NCBI RefSeq assembly: GCF_021462225.1
Contig: NC_061816.1
Coordinates: 3,257,249 to 3,321,248 of the forward strand
Direction of reading: 5' to 3'
Source: Girardinichthys multiradiatus
Lineage: Eukaryota; Chordata; Actinopteri; Cyprinodontiformes; Goodeidae
Length of the DNA: 64,000 bases
The position numbers and the translations under genes were made by a program. Of this stretch, positions 9,948-20,611 are shown in pieces (the stretch's first letter is position 1; every line of letters starts with the position of its first letter). The notes below the pieces were generated by a model. The model was given only the letters and a program-made list of their open reading frames with translations. It had not been told where the DNA came from and made no database searches.

Positions 9948-11563
9948 CAGTGCCTTGCGAAAGTACTCGGCCCCCTTGAACTTTTCAACCTCTTGCCAAA
10001 TTTCAGGCTTCAAACATAAAGATATAAAATTCTAATTTTTGTGAAGAATCAACAACAAGTGGGACACAATCGTGAAGTGGAATGAAATTTATTGGATGTG
10101 TCAAACTTGTTTAACAAGTAAAAAACTGAAAAGTGGGGCATGCAATATTATTTGGCCCCCTTGCGTTAATACTTTGTAGCGCCACCCTTTACTGCAATTA
10201 CAGCTGCAAGTCGCTTGGGGTATGTCTCTATCAGTTTTGCACATTGAGAGACTGAAATTCTTCATTGCAAAACATCTCGAGCTCAGTGAGGTTGGATGGA
10301 GAGCGTTCGTGAGCGTTCTTCAGCTCTTTCTACAGATTCTTGATTGGATTCAGGTCTGGACTTTGACTTGGCCATTCCAACACCTGGATACATTTATTTG
10401 TGAACCATTCCATTGTAGATTTGGCTTTATGTTTTGGATCATTGTCTTGTTGGAAGATAAATCTCCGTCCCAGTCTCAGGTCTCTTGCAGACTCCAACAA
10501 GTTGTCTTCCAGAATGGTCCTGTATTTGGCCCCATCCATCTTCCCATCAATTTTGACCATCTTCCCTGTCCCTGCTGATGAAAAGCAGGCCCAAACCATG
10601 ATGCTGCCACCACCATGTTTGACAGTGGGGATGGTGTGTTCAGTGTGATGAGCTGTGTTGCTTTTACACCAAACATTTCGTTTTGCATTGTAGCCAAACA
10701 GTTGGATATTGGTTTCATCTGACCAGAGCACCTTCTTCCACCTGTTTGGTGTGTCTCCCAGGTGGCTTGAGGCAAACTTTAAATGAGACGTTTTATGGAT
10801 ATCTTTGAGAAATGGCTTTCTTCTTGCCACTCTTTCATAAAGGCCAGATTTGTGCAGTGTATGACTGATTGTTGTCCTATGGACAGATTCTCCCACCTCA
10901 GCTGTAGATCTCTGCAGTTCATCCAGAGTGATCATGGTCCTCTTGGCTGCATCTCTGATCAGTCTTCTCCTTGTTAGAGATGAGAGTTTAGAGGGACGGC
11001 CGGGTCTTGGTAGATTTGCAGTGGTCTGATACTCCTTCCATTTCAATATGATTGCTTGCACAGTGCTCCTTGGGATGTTTAAAGCTTGGGAAATCTTTTT
11101 GTATCCAAATCCGGCTTTAAACTTCTCCACAACAGTATCTTGGACCTGCCTGGTGTGTTCCTTGGTATTCATGATGCTCTCTGCGCTTTGAACAGAACCC
11201 TGAGACTATCACAGAGCAGGTGCATTTATACGGAGACTTGATTACACACAGGTGGATTCTATTTATCATCATCAGTCATTTGGGACAACATTGGATCATT
11301 CAGAGATCCTCACTGAACTTCAGGAGTGAGTTTGCTGCACTGAAACTAAAGGGGCCGAATAATATTGCACGCCCCACTTTTCAGTTTTTTATTTGTTAAC
11401 AAAGTTTGACACATCCAATAAATTTCATTCCACTTCATGATTGTGTCCCACTTGTTGTGGATTCTTTACAAAAAATTTGAATTTTATATCTTTATGTTTG
11501 AAGCCTGAAATGTGGCAAAAGGTTGACCAGTTCAAGGGGACCGAGTACTTTCGCAAGGCACTG
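9948..11563 (-). mobile_element. Tc1-like DNA transposon, family B, copy 1
   Basis: The termini are CAGTGCCTTGCGAAAGTACT and its inverted match, flanked by TA (9946-9947 and 11564-11565). The 1616-bp length is normal for Tc1 elements. The transposase reads on the minus strand. The element sits inside an LTR and is therefore younger than that LTR. Confidence 0.93.
10330..11172 (-). pseudogene. Tc1 family B transposase, prematurely stopped and lacking the catalytic Glu
   Basis: A 280-codon frame starts with MNTKEHTRQVQDT. It has an N-terminal paired-type helix-turn-helix (GYKKISQALNIPRSTVQ), a second HTH, and then the DDE domain with first Asp in WSDETN and second Asp in FQQDNDPKH. At the third catalytic position, 34 residues on, the codon is AAG (Lys, plus-strand 10339-10341) where Tc1 enzymes have Glu (NPIENL is read as NPIKNL). 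Two codons later a TAG (10330-10332) replaces the expected Trp. The remaining ~50 residues stay readable below 10,330. Either lesion should abolish activity. Confidence 0.9.
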
Positions 11564-11974
11564 TATGTTTGCCTCTGCGCAGAGTGAGAGAAAGATGCTC
11601 CATCCAAAACCTGCAAGCAACAACTCTGCCCTCTCTCTGCTTCCAGCTCGTTTTATTATTCAGTCTTCAAGGGTGTGTTCAACATATATATATCATGTCA
11701 CTCATGTATAACATAACAGTTCCTTAGGTCCAAATAAGGAGTGCTTCTGGTTATTTTCTCCTAGCAAGCTTGTCTTGTCTTGTCTCCGGCCTTCCCTGTC
11801 CTCCATCCATTTACGACCTTGCCCTCTCTCTATCCTTTCCTCCCTTGTCATTCCCCAATTTATGACCTTGCACTTTCTATGCTTCACTCCCTAAAGACCT
11901 TGCACATTCCACTTACACACATAGATAGTTTATATTCTGCATTACACCCATAGATAGTTTATATTCTACATACG

Positions 11975-12777
11975 GTAGAGGAGCTGTATGGGAGCCGCTG
12001 GAAGCACAAAGATCTGTTTGTTGGGAATGATTACAGCTGCAGGATTTTTGAACAAACATCCCATGTTGTTTCAGTTTTCATATTTGAGGAAGATGTTTAT
12101 ATGATATATTGCTACTTATATGATAAGTAAAATATAGTTGATCAATAAATAAATAAACTTAAAGCAGATATCTTAAAATAACAATGTTATGTCACGTCAC
12201 AGTCATTCATCTAGTTACCTAAAATTGATAAATTAATGAATTTTGACTGAATTAAATAAAAACAGCCACATTAGCAGTCTGGACTGTGAAAACACTCATC
12301 CTTTCATTTTTGGTATTACATTACCACCATCTCCTGGGTGGTGGTGTCTCTGCAATCTGAATGGAGATAATGCATTCAAACTATCTTCTAACATCCTTCC
12401 TCATGTTGCAAAGATAATTTGTAGGTGTCCATTTCTTTCATGTCCTAAGTACTGCTAATAATAACCATCATTGATATAAAAATGTTATTTAATAATTAAA
12501 GCTTCAACTAAGATCTGATGGGTTCTGTTGCATTTCCCTTAAAAACTGTCCACTAATGTCGCTTGATGCTTATTTTACACATACTAGGAACTGTTTAGGG
12601 AGCAAGTTGCTGCAATCTAGTGGTTGATTTATGCTCAATTATGCCTCCTTTTTCTTATCAGTACTAAATGGCAAAATGTGTTTATTTCTGGTGTTTGTGC
12701 TGTATTCAAATTAAAAATCTCTACTTTTATTTTTTTATTTAAAGGTTTATTCCAAGCCAGTACAAAAACGCATATAA
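11975..12777. other. Noncoding, no recognised feature
   Basis: AT-rich sequence with no coding signature or recognised repeat. It separates the solo LTR from the orphan Tc1 end. Confidence 0.35.
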
Positions 12778-12779
12778 TA

Positions 12780-12849
12780 CAGGTCCTTCTCAAAATATTA
12801 GCATATTGTGATAAAGTTCATTATTTTCCATAATGTAATGATGAAAATT
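12780..12849 (+). repeat. Orphan left end of a Tc1 family A element
   Basis: About 70 bp match the outer left terminus of family A (CAGGTCCTTCTCAAAATATT onward), preceded by TA at 12778-12779. The match stops abruptly after GATGAAAATT and retroviral pol-type sequence follows. The rest of the transposon is missing, so this is a deletion or recombination junction. Confidence 0.9.
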
Positions 12850-12854
12850 ACCGT

Positions 12855-14618
12855 ATGCCACAGCCCCCACCTCCTCCCCCACTGGCAGAGAAAAACAATG
12901 GTGAAATGGAGGAAGTTGATATACAAGCTGCACTGGAACTTATAGCACTAAGTAGGACGCAAGATTTGCCATATAAAAACATCATAATAAATGGCAAAGT
13001 ATATAGCTGTTTGTGTGATACAGGGACATGTAGAACTGTGCTAACTAAACCTCCACCTGGAGTAAAATATTCTAACACCGCAGTGCATGTTAGATCAGCA
13101 GCTGGCACATAAGAGGTACATTACCTGAGTGCACCAGTAACAACAACAGAACCTGAGACAAAACTTACTTGTCAGGCTCCCGTTCTGATAAGTCAAAAAT
13201 GTCCAGTAAACCTGTTGGGAAGAGATCTTATGCAAAAGTTGCATATAAATATAGTATCAACAGAAACAGGTATGAAAGCTGTAGTGGAAGAAGATGCCCT
13301 AGTCCTAAATGAACTCTCACAGCCGCATTATTACTGGTCCCTCGATCTAGGCCCCACACCAACAGCTCGAGAACTGCTGAGGAGAACCAGAGAAAAACAA
13401 ACTTCTCAGGAGGCACAGTACATGCTAGATACTGAGCTCCATGTAACCATGAGATATAAAAATACTGCAGGGCCAGATTATCAGTATGATACTGTTTTTC
13501 ACAGAGAAAATAATCAGACTGTTACCATACAGCATCTGTATGTTGACCCCAAAACAGGAAAATCCTCCACCTCAATCATACTGTCAGGAAGACAGCTTCA
13601 ACAGTTTAAAGGCAGTACACCTCATCTGTCATTAACTAAACCCGTGAGGGGTCAGTGGAAAGAATTAGAAAACTTTATACAGCGTGCTGAAAGAGGGAGA
13701 TATGAGGCATTAACAAGCTCTGACTGGAAAGTAGATCCTTATACAGGAATCTGGAAACTCACTTTAGGGTGGATAGTCAAAGTCCATCCAAAGACATATT
13801 TGGATGAAGTAAAGTGACAAATACAGGGCCTAGCTGAAAGCAAAGAGAGCAACAGGCACCCTGCCTTAGCTGCTGTCCCACCTGAACTGTGGTCCCAATC
13901 ATTGACTGATGTAGGACTTATAAAGGGGTTTCCACCATATAAGGTTAAATTAATATCTGAAGAACGGCCAGTAGTTCGCCAGTATCCCTTGAAACCAGAA
14001 GCTGAAGAGGGTATTAAGCCAGTAATACAGGATATGTTGAAATCAGGAATATTAAGGGAAGCACCTGATGCTACATGCAACACACCTATCTTTCCAGTGC
14101 AGAAAGTCAGCACAGGAAAGTGGAGGATGGTTCAGGATCTTAGACCGATAAATAAAATAGTGTGACATGCGAGTCCAGACGTCCCGAATCCACATACATT
14201 ACTGCATTCATTAACTCCAGATACAAAATATTTCTCAGTGGTAGATCTTAGCAATGCTTTCTTTACAGTACCACTGCATGAAGAGTCACAGCATTTATTT
14301 GGCTTTCAGTTTAAAGGGAAAAAATACACTTACACCAGACTACCACAAGGCTTCAGTGAAAGTACACATGTATATACACAGGCCTTAAGATACTCTATGA
14401 GCACCTGTGAGGTGCCTGAACATAGTCAAGTCCTGTTGTATGTAGATGATATTCTTATAGCTTCAGACACTCAACAACACTGTGAGGAAGCTACTATAAC
14501 AGTTTTGAAACATCTCTACCAGACGGGGCACAAAGCCTCTAGGGATAAACTGCAGTTTTGCAAGGAGAAAGTGATTTATTTGGGACATATGTTATCACAA
14601 CATGGCGTTCCCTCCTAA
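12855..14618 (+). pseudogene. ERV protease and reverse transcriptase region, interrupted
   Basis: A single reading frame runs through the region and is broken by in-frame stops ending at about 13,112, 13,817, 14,165 and 14,618. The protease active site reads CDTGTCRT near 13,014-13,040 and a typical LLGRDL motif follows at ~13,215. The RT fingers include an RQYPL motif (~13,975) and QDLRPINK (~14,135-14,160). Palm motifs VDLSNAFF and LPQGF precede the YVDD catalytic box at 14439-14450. These enzymes would cleave the polyprotein and copy the RNA genome. This copy cannot make an intact product. Confidence 0.85.
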
Positions 14619-15960
14619 GTAGTAGAAAAACAGCCATACAAGAAGCCCCAAAACCACGAACTAAACAACAAATTATGTCCTTTCTGGGACTGTGTAACTT
14701 TTGCAGAGAATGTCTACCAGACTATGCAGCCATTGTACAACCCTTGCAATCTATGATATATGGCAAAGACATGACATTAAAAGACAAAATCATATGGACT
14801 AAGGAAGGAGAAGTAGCATTCACAGAGCTAAAAAATCTGCTTCAAACAAGTCACCTTAGCTCTGCCGGATTATAGCCAGCCTTTCACACTTTGTGTAGAT
14901 GCATGTAAGGGTTATATGAAAGCTGTATTAACCCAACCATTCGGCTCCAAAAACAGACCTTTAGCATTTTATTCTAAAAAATTGGACTCTGTGGCATCTG
15001 GATTTCCAAATTATCTGCAGAGCTGCATTGCAGCAGCAGAAGCCGTGAGGCAGACAGCTGAAATTGTGTTGTGCCACCCGCTCACACTGAAAGTTCCTCA
15101 GTCAGTGTCACTTATATTGCTACAAACTTCACTTCCTTTCTTGACTCATGCAAGGCATATTACGTTGACCTCATTGTTACTTTCACAACCAAATATAACT
15201 GCAAAGATGTGGTCCACTAAACCCTAGCACATTAATTCCTACAGCAGAAGATGGAAAACCACATACTTGCAAAACAAAGGTTGAGGAAGATACAAAACCT
15301 AGGCAAGATATCTCTCAGACACCTCTGGAAAACTCACAAATAATCTTTGTAGATGGATCAAAAGATGAATATGGAAAAAACAGAGTTGGTTATGCAGTAA
15401 CCACTGAAACTAAAATTATAGAATCGCAGGCCCTGCCCCATACATGCTCAGCACAGACTGCAGAGCTGTATGCTGTTATCAGAGCGTGTGAACTATATGA
15501 AGGAAAAATCCTAACCATTTATACAGACAGCCAATATGTATTCGGTTCTGTTCACCATTTTGCTAAAATATGGGAAAATAGAGGGTTTAAAACATCAGCT
15601 GGAACAAAATTGACACATTTTAATCTGTTAAAATGACTGCTGTTAGCTATCCAACTACCTGCAAAAATAGCACTTTGTAAATGTAAAGCGCATCAATTTG
15701 ATGAAACCATGGAAACAAAGGGGAACACCTTTGCTGATATTTCTGCTAAAATAGCTTCGAGGCTTCCCCTCACTTTGAAAATGTCAGATCTCCTATTTAT
15801 AGATACAGATGTACTGAAAGATTCACAACAATCTGCACCAGCTGCAGAAGTTAAATCTTGGCTGAATAGAGGGGCCATAAAGAAAGATGACATTTATCAT
15901 TTGGGAAATAAGCCAATATTACCAAGACGGCGGCCCATGCGACACACGGGGTTTCCCATG
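14619..15960 (+). pseudogene. ERV RT connection and RNase H region, frameshifted
   Basis: The frame changes near 14,600 and again near 14,870-14,916. The connection domain is seen as FLGLCNFCRE (~14,680) and a FYSKKLD motif (~14,965). RNase H follows in another frame, with its three acidic motifs FVDGSK (~15,345), AELYAV (~15,465) and YTDSQY (~15,520). It is stopped by a TGA at about 15,634 and resumes to ~15,978. It is recognisable but inactive. Confidence 0.78.
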
Positions 15961-16862
15961 TGTCGAGAGGGGGAATGATACACTTAGTAAATCTACATTT
16001 CCATACCATACATTTTTCTGACTATGCAAGAAACTTTTGTAGATCATGTATTATTTGCTGCAAACATAATCCACAGGGGAACATGAGACCCAAAAGAGGC
16101 CAGTTCCCAGCAGCAATCCATCCCTTTCACACGATACACATGGATTTCATAGAGTTATCATGGTCAGGGGGAAAGAAATATTGTGTAGTGGTCATAGATG
16201 CATTTTCGAAGTGGGTTGAGATGCATCCTGCAAAACACTGTGATGCGCTCACAGTGGCGAAGAGTTTAGTGACACATTACTTCCCTACATATGGTATCCC
16301 ACAAATCATAAGATCAGATAATGGGACTCATTTTGTAAATAATGTAATAGAACTGTGCTCTAAAGCATTAGGGTTTCAGTTAAAAAACCATTGTTCTTAC
16401 CACCCACAATCTGCTGGGCTGGTTGAACGAACAATAAAAAATAGATTAAGGAAAACAATGGAAGAAACAGGGAGGCCATGGCCTGAATGTCTATCTCTGG
16501 TTAAATTATGGATGAGAATAACTCCAAATCAAACTGGTCTCACTCCATTTGAAATAGTACATGGCAGACCTTTTCCATTGCCATCAGAAATGGATGACAT
16601 AGGAAAAGCACAGCAGGAAACATCATTAGCTGAATGGATGAAGAAGATGTTACAAACAAAAGAAGTACAGTTGTCCAGTTGTCTGCCAGTAAATTCTGCT
16701 CCGATTTCACAGGAGAACCTGAGGCCTGGGGACCTGGTCCTGATTAAGACACTTCACAGAAAGGATTGGAGCACCCCCTGCTGGAGAGGTCCATACCGTG
16801 TTCTTCTGACCACACCAACAGCTCTGAAAGAGACCATCCTGGATCCACAAGAGCCACTGTAA
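15960..16862 (+). pseudogene. ERV integrase, best-preserved 300-codon segment
   Basis: The CxxC half of the zinc-binding domain is present (CRSCIICC), but the preceding His-containing part is disordered by a frame change near 15,960. The catalytic core keeps all three acidic residues: HMDF (~16,140), RSDNGTHF (~16,315) and the Glu in LVERTIKNR (~16,420). The C-terminal domain includes GDLVLIKT and WRGPYRVLL. Integrase inserts viral cDNA into host DNA. Here it is the most intact part of a defective provirus. Confidence 0.85.
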
Positions 16863-17481
16863 GCTAATATGACCGTTACAGGAGCCAAACCAACCGACGG
16901 GGTAACAGGGGAATGACCGGGTACAAAGGGGTTTGATCCATATGGTCTAACATCTCAAACCTGTGCCCAATTTAGCATGGCTTTCTGTGACATGTGGAAA
17001 GGACTGATAAGCCTGAGCTTAAACCTGGTAGCAGGGCTCTTTCTCTGTTTAAGACAGGATCCACAGGATGTAACATCACATGAGAAGAGATGGACAAGAT
17101 GAACACTGGACCCAAAAAGCAGATGATTATGATGACATGTTGTAAATGAATATATCTTCAATGCCTGAGTGTATTCATACTTGTACTTCATAAAATGACC
17201 TTATAGCAGAAAATTGAAAGAAGTTGCTGTTTAAGTGAAATGAGAAAAAGTGCAATGATGATATGAACAAGGCTTGTTTTAATTCTTTTATTTTTTATTA
17301 TTATTACATTTTGTTTCTTTGCGTTATTATATTGTTTCACTCTGCCATGATTGGTGGTTGCCTAGGGCGGAGGAACCGTGTAAGTGTTTCCCACGAAATA
17401 ATCTGTTTTCCGTCCTGTGGGTTTGTGCTTACACAGAGTGTTTCATTTTACATGTATTTACTCATGACTTATTCGTGATAA
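16863..17481 (+). other. ERV post-pol region without a recognisable env
   Basis: About 620 bp separate the end of pol from the polypurine tract. A short hydrophobic stretch (LNLVAGLFLCL, ~17,010-17,045) might be an env scrap, but no surface or transmembrane subunit can be traced. Env was probably lost by deletion. Confidence 0.5.
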
Positions 17482-17494
17482 AACAGGGGGGAAC
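17482..17494 (+). promoter_or_regulatory. ERV polypurine tract
   Basis: AACAGGGGGGAAC lies immediately before the TG that starts the LTR. This is the position and composition of a plus-strand DNA priming site in retroviruses. Confidence 0.8.
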
Positions 17495-17867
17495 TGTTAG
17501 GGTTTTTATGACTTTTTATATTGTTTATCACTTGTGTCTGCTCTAAGTGCTTTCTTCCCCCACATGTCATAGACAAAGAGATAAGAGAGAAGGGTGAGTT
17601 ATGCTATTATCAGCAACATCTAGGGACTGGCACCAATCCTCACTCCTTTCTCTAAAATCAAGACACATGAACCCTAACCTTTCTGACCCCACACACACAC
17701 CCACCTTGAATGTTGTTTGAACTGTGTGTGAGCAAGCATGTATAAATAAAGAGGGAGGAGTGTTAATACTTTGTAGTTTTGCACTGCAGAGTGTGACCTA
17801 CCCTTGCCGCAAGTATAACTGACTGTGTCGTTTCCTTACCTCTGAGTTGACTAAATAATACCTATCA
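17495..17867 (+). repeat. ERV 3' LTR (373 bp)
   Basis: It begins TGTTAGGG right after the polypurine tract and ends CTATCA. A TATA-like TATAAATAAAG lies at ~17,740. The 3' boundary is independently supported: sequence homologous to a separate repeat at 58.4/60.1 kb begins at the next base, 17868. I found no second copy of this LTR in the window. Confidence 0.8.
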
Positions 17868-17989
17868 GCTATGCACCATTTATATAAACAAAGCACAACG
17901 TCTCTTTCGCATTGTCACTAAGTCCTCACTGGAGGTATGAGCTACCCTTTTTCCATGAGTGCTAAAACTTTTATATTTCCATGTTACTT
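17868..17989 (-). repeat. Short repeat R, uninterrupted copy
   Basis: About 120 bp match, in reverse orientation, 58,373-58,482 continued at 60,092-60,107, including GACTTAGTGACAATGCGAAA on the minus strand. This copy is continuous where the other is split by a Tc1 element, so it shows the empty site. Class unknown. Confidence 0.85.
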
Positions 17990-20476
17990 CAGTCTGACAT
18001 TCCCCTCGTCTGGCGCAGGGTCCAACCCATGCGACAATCCAGCAAAAAGTTAAAAAAACATCTAGTAACCAGGATCCCATTACATAAAACCACAGAAATG
18101 AATTCTGACAAAAATATGTGTCACTATGAAATTACCAAAAGCACATAAATAAAATCCAGATGTTTCTAACTGCCATTCAGTTCCATTAACAACAAAACGC
18201 AAACTTCAGTTGTTGTGCAATTCATCAATGTCTCACTTAGAAATAAGTCACATATCATCCTTATTTGTCTTGTATAAAGATGAGTATTAGATTAATGGAC
18301 ATCTAATGTAAGTTATGCAGAAACTCTACAAAGTTAATCTAATAAATAATTCCCGCCAAATATGAAATCATAACTCTGATTCTTTATCAAAAATATGTTC
18401 CTGACTTTTGGCATATCTTGAACTGTCAGTTAGCTTAATGGCACCAGGGAAAACTTTCAATCTAATAAATCACCAATGATTCTGCATGCAATACTAATTC
18501 TTCAAACTAGTTAAAACTATTTCATTAACCTTTTAATAGTAAAACACATAAATCTAAATGCCATGCTACATCCTCAATCATTATATAAAAACATGTTAAG
18601 GCAACAATCACTACAAGCCTTTTGATTCTATTGCCTCTTAAACAATGTTAAAACTCAGGAAGGGAGTTGCTGAGCGTTTCCATGACAGCAAGGCATGAAC
18701 CAACCTGGTAGGTGGGCGGAGTCAGGCAGAACTAACCTCTGATTGACAGCCTATGGGCGGGACCCACAGTTTCTACATTCCAACCCATCTTAGTGAACCT
18801 TGAACTGCAAAACTGTCAACATGCACCTAACTCAGAAACAAGCTGCTTCTTAACTCTCCTGAAAACTCAAAGTTTTAATCAATCTGGGATTTAGAAACAT
18901 TATTCTAAACATGGATTATTGTTTCATGCAACATATAAACAAACATTCATTCCAACAAAACAAAGACAAAACATCAAAGACAGACAAATGACCAAATTTG
19001 AAGCTTCAAGAATTAAAAGACATTTTTAACAATCTCTTTTCAGAATATGTTTTCTCAACCATATATTTTAATGCTATAATTGATAAATTTTGTTATGACA
19101 ATCTTCAGGATCCTTTTTAAGATGAGTGCACATAATCCAAAGAGATCTCAAACTATTTAGAAGCACAGCAACAGTTTTCTTTAACATGAATCCAAATGTA
19201 CTGATGCTGAAACCTTTTGCCAATTCTTTTTACTGTAACTCTGTAATAATAATAATTACAATCCTGAGCGTTATTGTTTTAATTCTCTTTTTGTTTGGCT
19301 CAATTTGATCCCAGCTGTATTAAAGAATTTCTCTGCTCAGGTTAAATGCAAAGAAGTATTTTAAGTCAGCATTGACATTTTTATGCAGTGTTAAACTTAA
19401 CCAGAAATTAAGCTAAGAACCTTGACTCCAAACTGGACTTTGTTCCCACATAGCGTTTCAAAAGGAGAACAAACATAATTTTCTTTAATTTGGGCTATTT
19501 AAATTTTGAGAGTTGGGGAGAAAATTATTACTAGAACCCCTCTTTAATTAATCTAAATGCTGATAAATGTGTCAATATTTTATTTCTTAGTAATCTGAAA
19601 TTACCTTGTGTACTCCTAGGTATTCTTTTAATCTTTAAAACCCCTAAGAAATCAAACAAGAAGACCGTAGTTTGTGCCGACCATCCTCTTTAGTGTTGAG
19701 AGAGCCTTTATTTATTTCTTTTCCTAAAATAAAGGATTTTACTTGTCTTTATTCCATTATAAAGAATCCTAGCCTTGGTTCCAAAACAAAACTCTTCTGC
19801 CCCTATCTGTGTTCCCCAGAGTAAAAATTTTGAGTATTATTGCATTTCAAAGCCACCAAAATGATTAGAACCCATCATTGGCTTAGATCTGTTTTAATAG
19901 GTAATCGGTCTACCTTTAATGAAGTATTATAATTTTATGAACCTAAAATCTATGGCTTATGGGCTTCAGGAGTCCAGGAACCACAGGTTGAGTACTACTG
20001 CATTGAACAATGATACTAGCTTTCTGCAGAGATTGAAGGATTGACTAAATATCCCCAGACCTATTAGTGTATTATTTCTGCTTGGACAATATTCAGATTT
20101 AAAAATTACTAGTTCACAGCTCCTAATTTACCTCAGATCATATTTGCTCCTAACCCAGTTCAGAAAAAGCTTCAGACAAACATTATGTTAAAAAAAAACA
20201 AGAACAAATCAAAAACACAGATATTCCTAACTTACCTGGAGTAATTCTGTTTGGTTTCTAAGGTGAAGGTTTATCTGAGTGTAAAACTGTTTCTGGTTCT
20301 GATTTACTGTAATCAGGTCATCAGTTCGTCCCAGAACCTCAATATAAAAATGAACCTTTTTGGAAGATCGTGGTCAGACTGGAATCTTTGTGAAAAAACA
20401 GATGTACAGTTCTAGTGGTTCTGGATGGAAACATGTCAAACCACCAAACTAACTGATGGTTCTGTCTTCTCCACAG
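17990..20476. other. AT-rich noncoding, no recognised gene
   Basis: No conserved coding signature on either strand. The 60-codon frame at 19,126-19,308 is hydrophobic and low in complexity, and probably chance. Confidence 0.4.
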
Positions 20477-20611
20477 ACCTCATTGCTTCAGTCCAAACTA
20501 GATCAGGTCTTTGATCTGATTGTTCGTCCTCCTCCGTCTCCATCTGGACAATCGTCTCGTCGTTGGACGCCGATCTATGAGATGAACTTTCCTGACCTCT
20601 GTGTGTATTAG
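20477..20611 (+). other. Possible terminal exon (weak)
   Basis: After a plausible acceptor (TCTGTCTTCTCCACAG, ends 20476) a 44-codon frame begins TSLLQSKLDQVFDLIV and runs through a Pro/Ser-rich turn to TAG at 20609-20611. Amino-acid usage looks protein-like, but I do not recognise the family and no upstream exon is identified. Confidence 0.2.

Larger units (their letters stand above)
9861..11970 (-). mobile_element. Retroviral solo LTR (~490 bp) split by a Tc1 insertion
   Basis: The two arms, 9861-9945 and 11566-11970, together behave as one minus-strand LTR. It has TG...CA ends and is flanked by identical 4-bp target duplications, TACG at 9857-9860 and TACG at 11971-11974. On the minus strand it has an AATAAAA-type polyadenylation signal about 70-80 bp before the Tc1 insertion point. 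The Tc1 element at 9948-11563 lies inside it between TA duplicates. No internal retroviral genes adjoin it, so it is a solo LTR formed by LTR-LTR recombination. A 4-bp duplication fits gamma/epsilon-like retroviruses. Confidence 0.8.
12850..17867 (+). mobile_element. 5'-truncated endogenous retrovirus (pro-pol and 3' LTR)
   Basis: In order, it contains an aspartic protease, reverse transcriptase, RNase H, integrase, a short post-pol region, a polypurine tract and one LTR. Gag, leader and the 5' LTR are absent, because the element begins abruptly against an orphan Tc1 end. Only ~620 bp lie between pol and the polypurine tract, so env is essentially missing. The pol style (QDLRPINK, YVDD, integrase with GLTPFEIVHGR) resembles gamma/epsilon-type retroviruses of fish. 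Multiple nonsense codons and frameshifts make it defective. Confidence 0.88.

Noticed and set aside
12855..16862. A functional retroviral polyprotein
   Set aside because: Several in-frame stops, frame changes, and missing gag, env and 5' LTR show that it is defective.
17330..17546. Possible env encoded just before the 17.5-kb LTR
   Set aside because: Short overlapping frames with no C-x6-CC, leader or anchor pattern. The space is too small for env.
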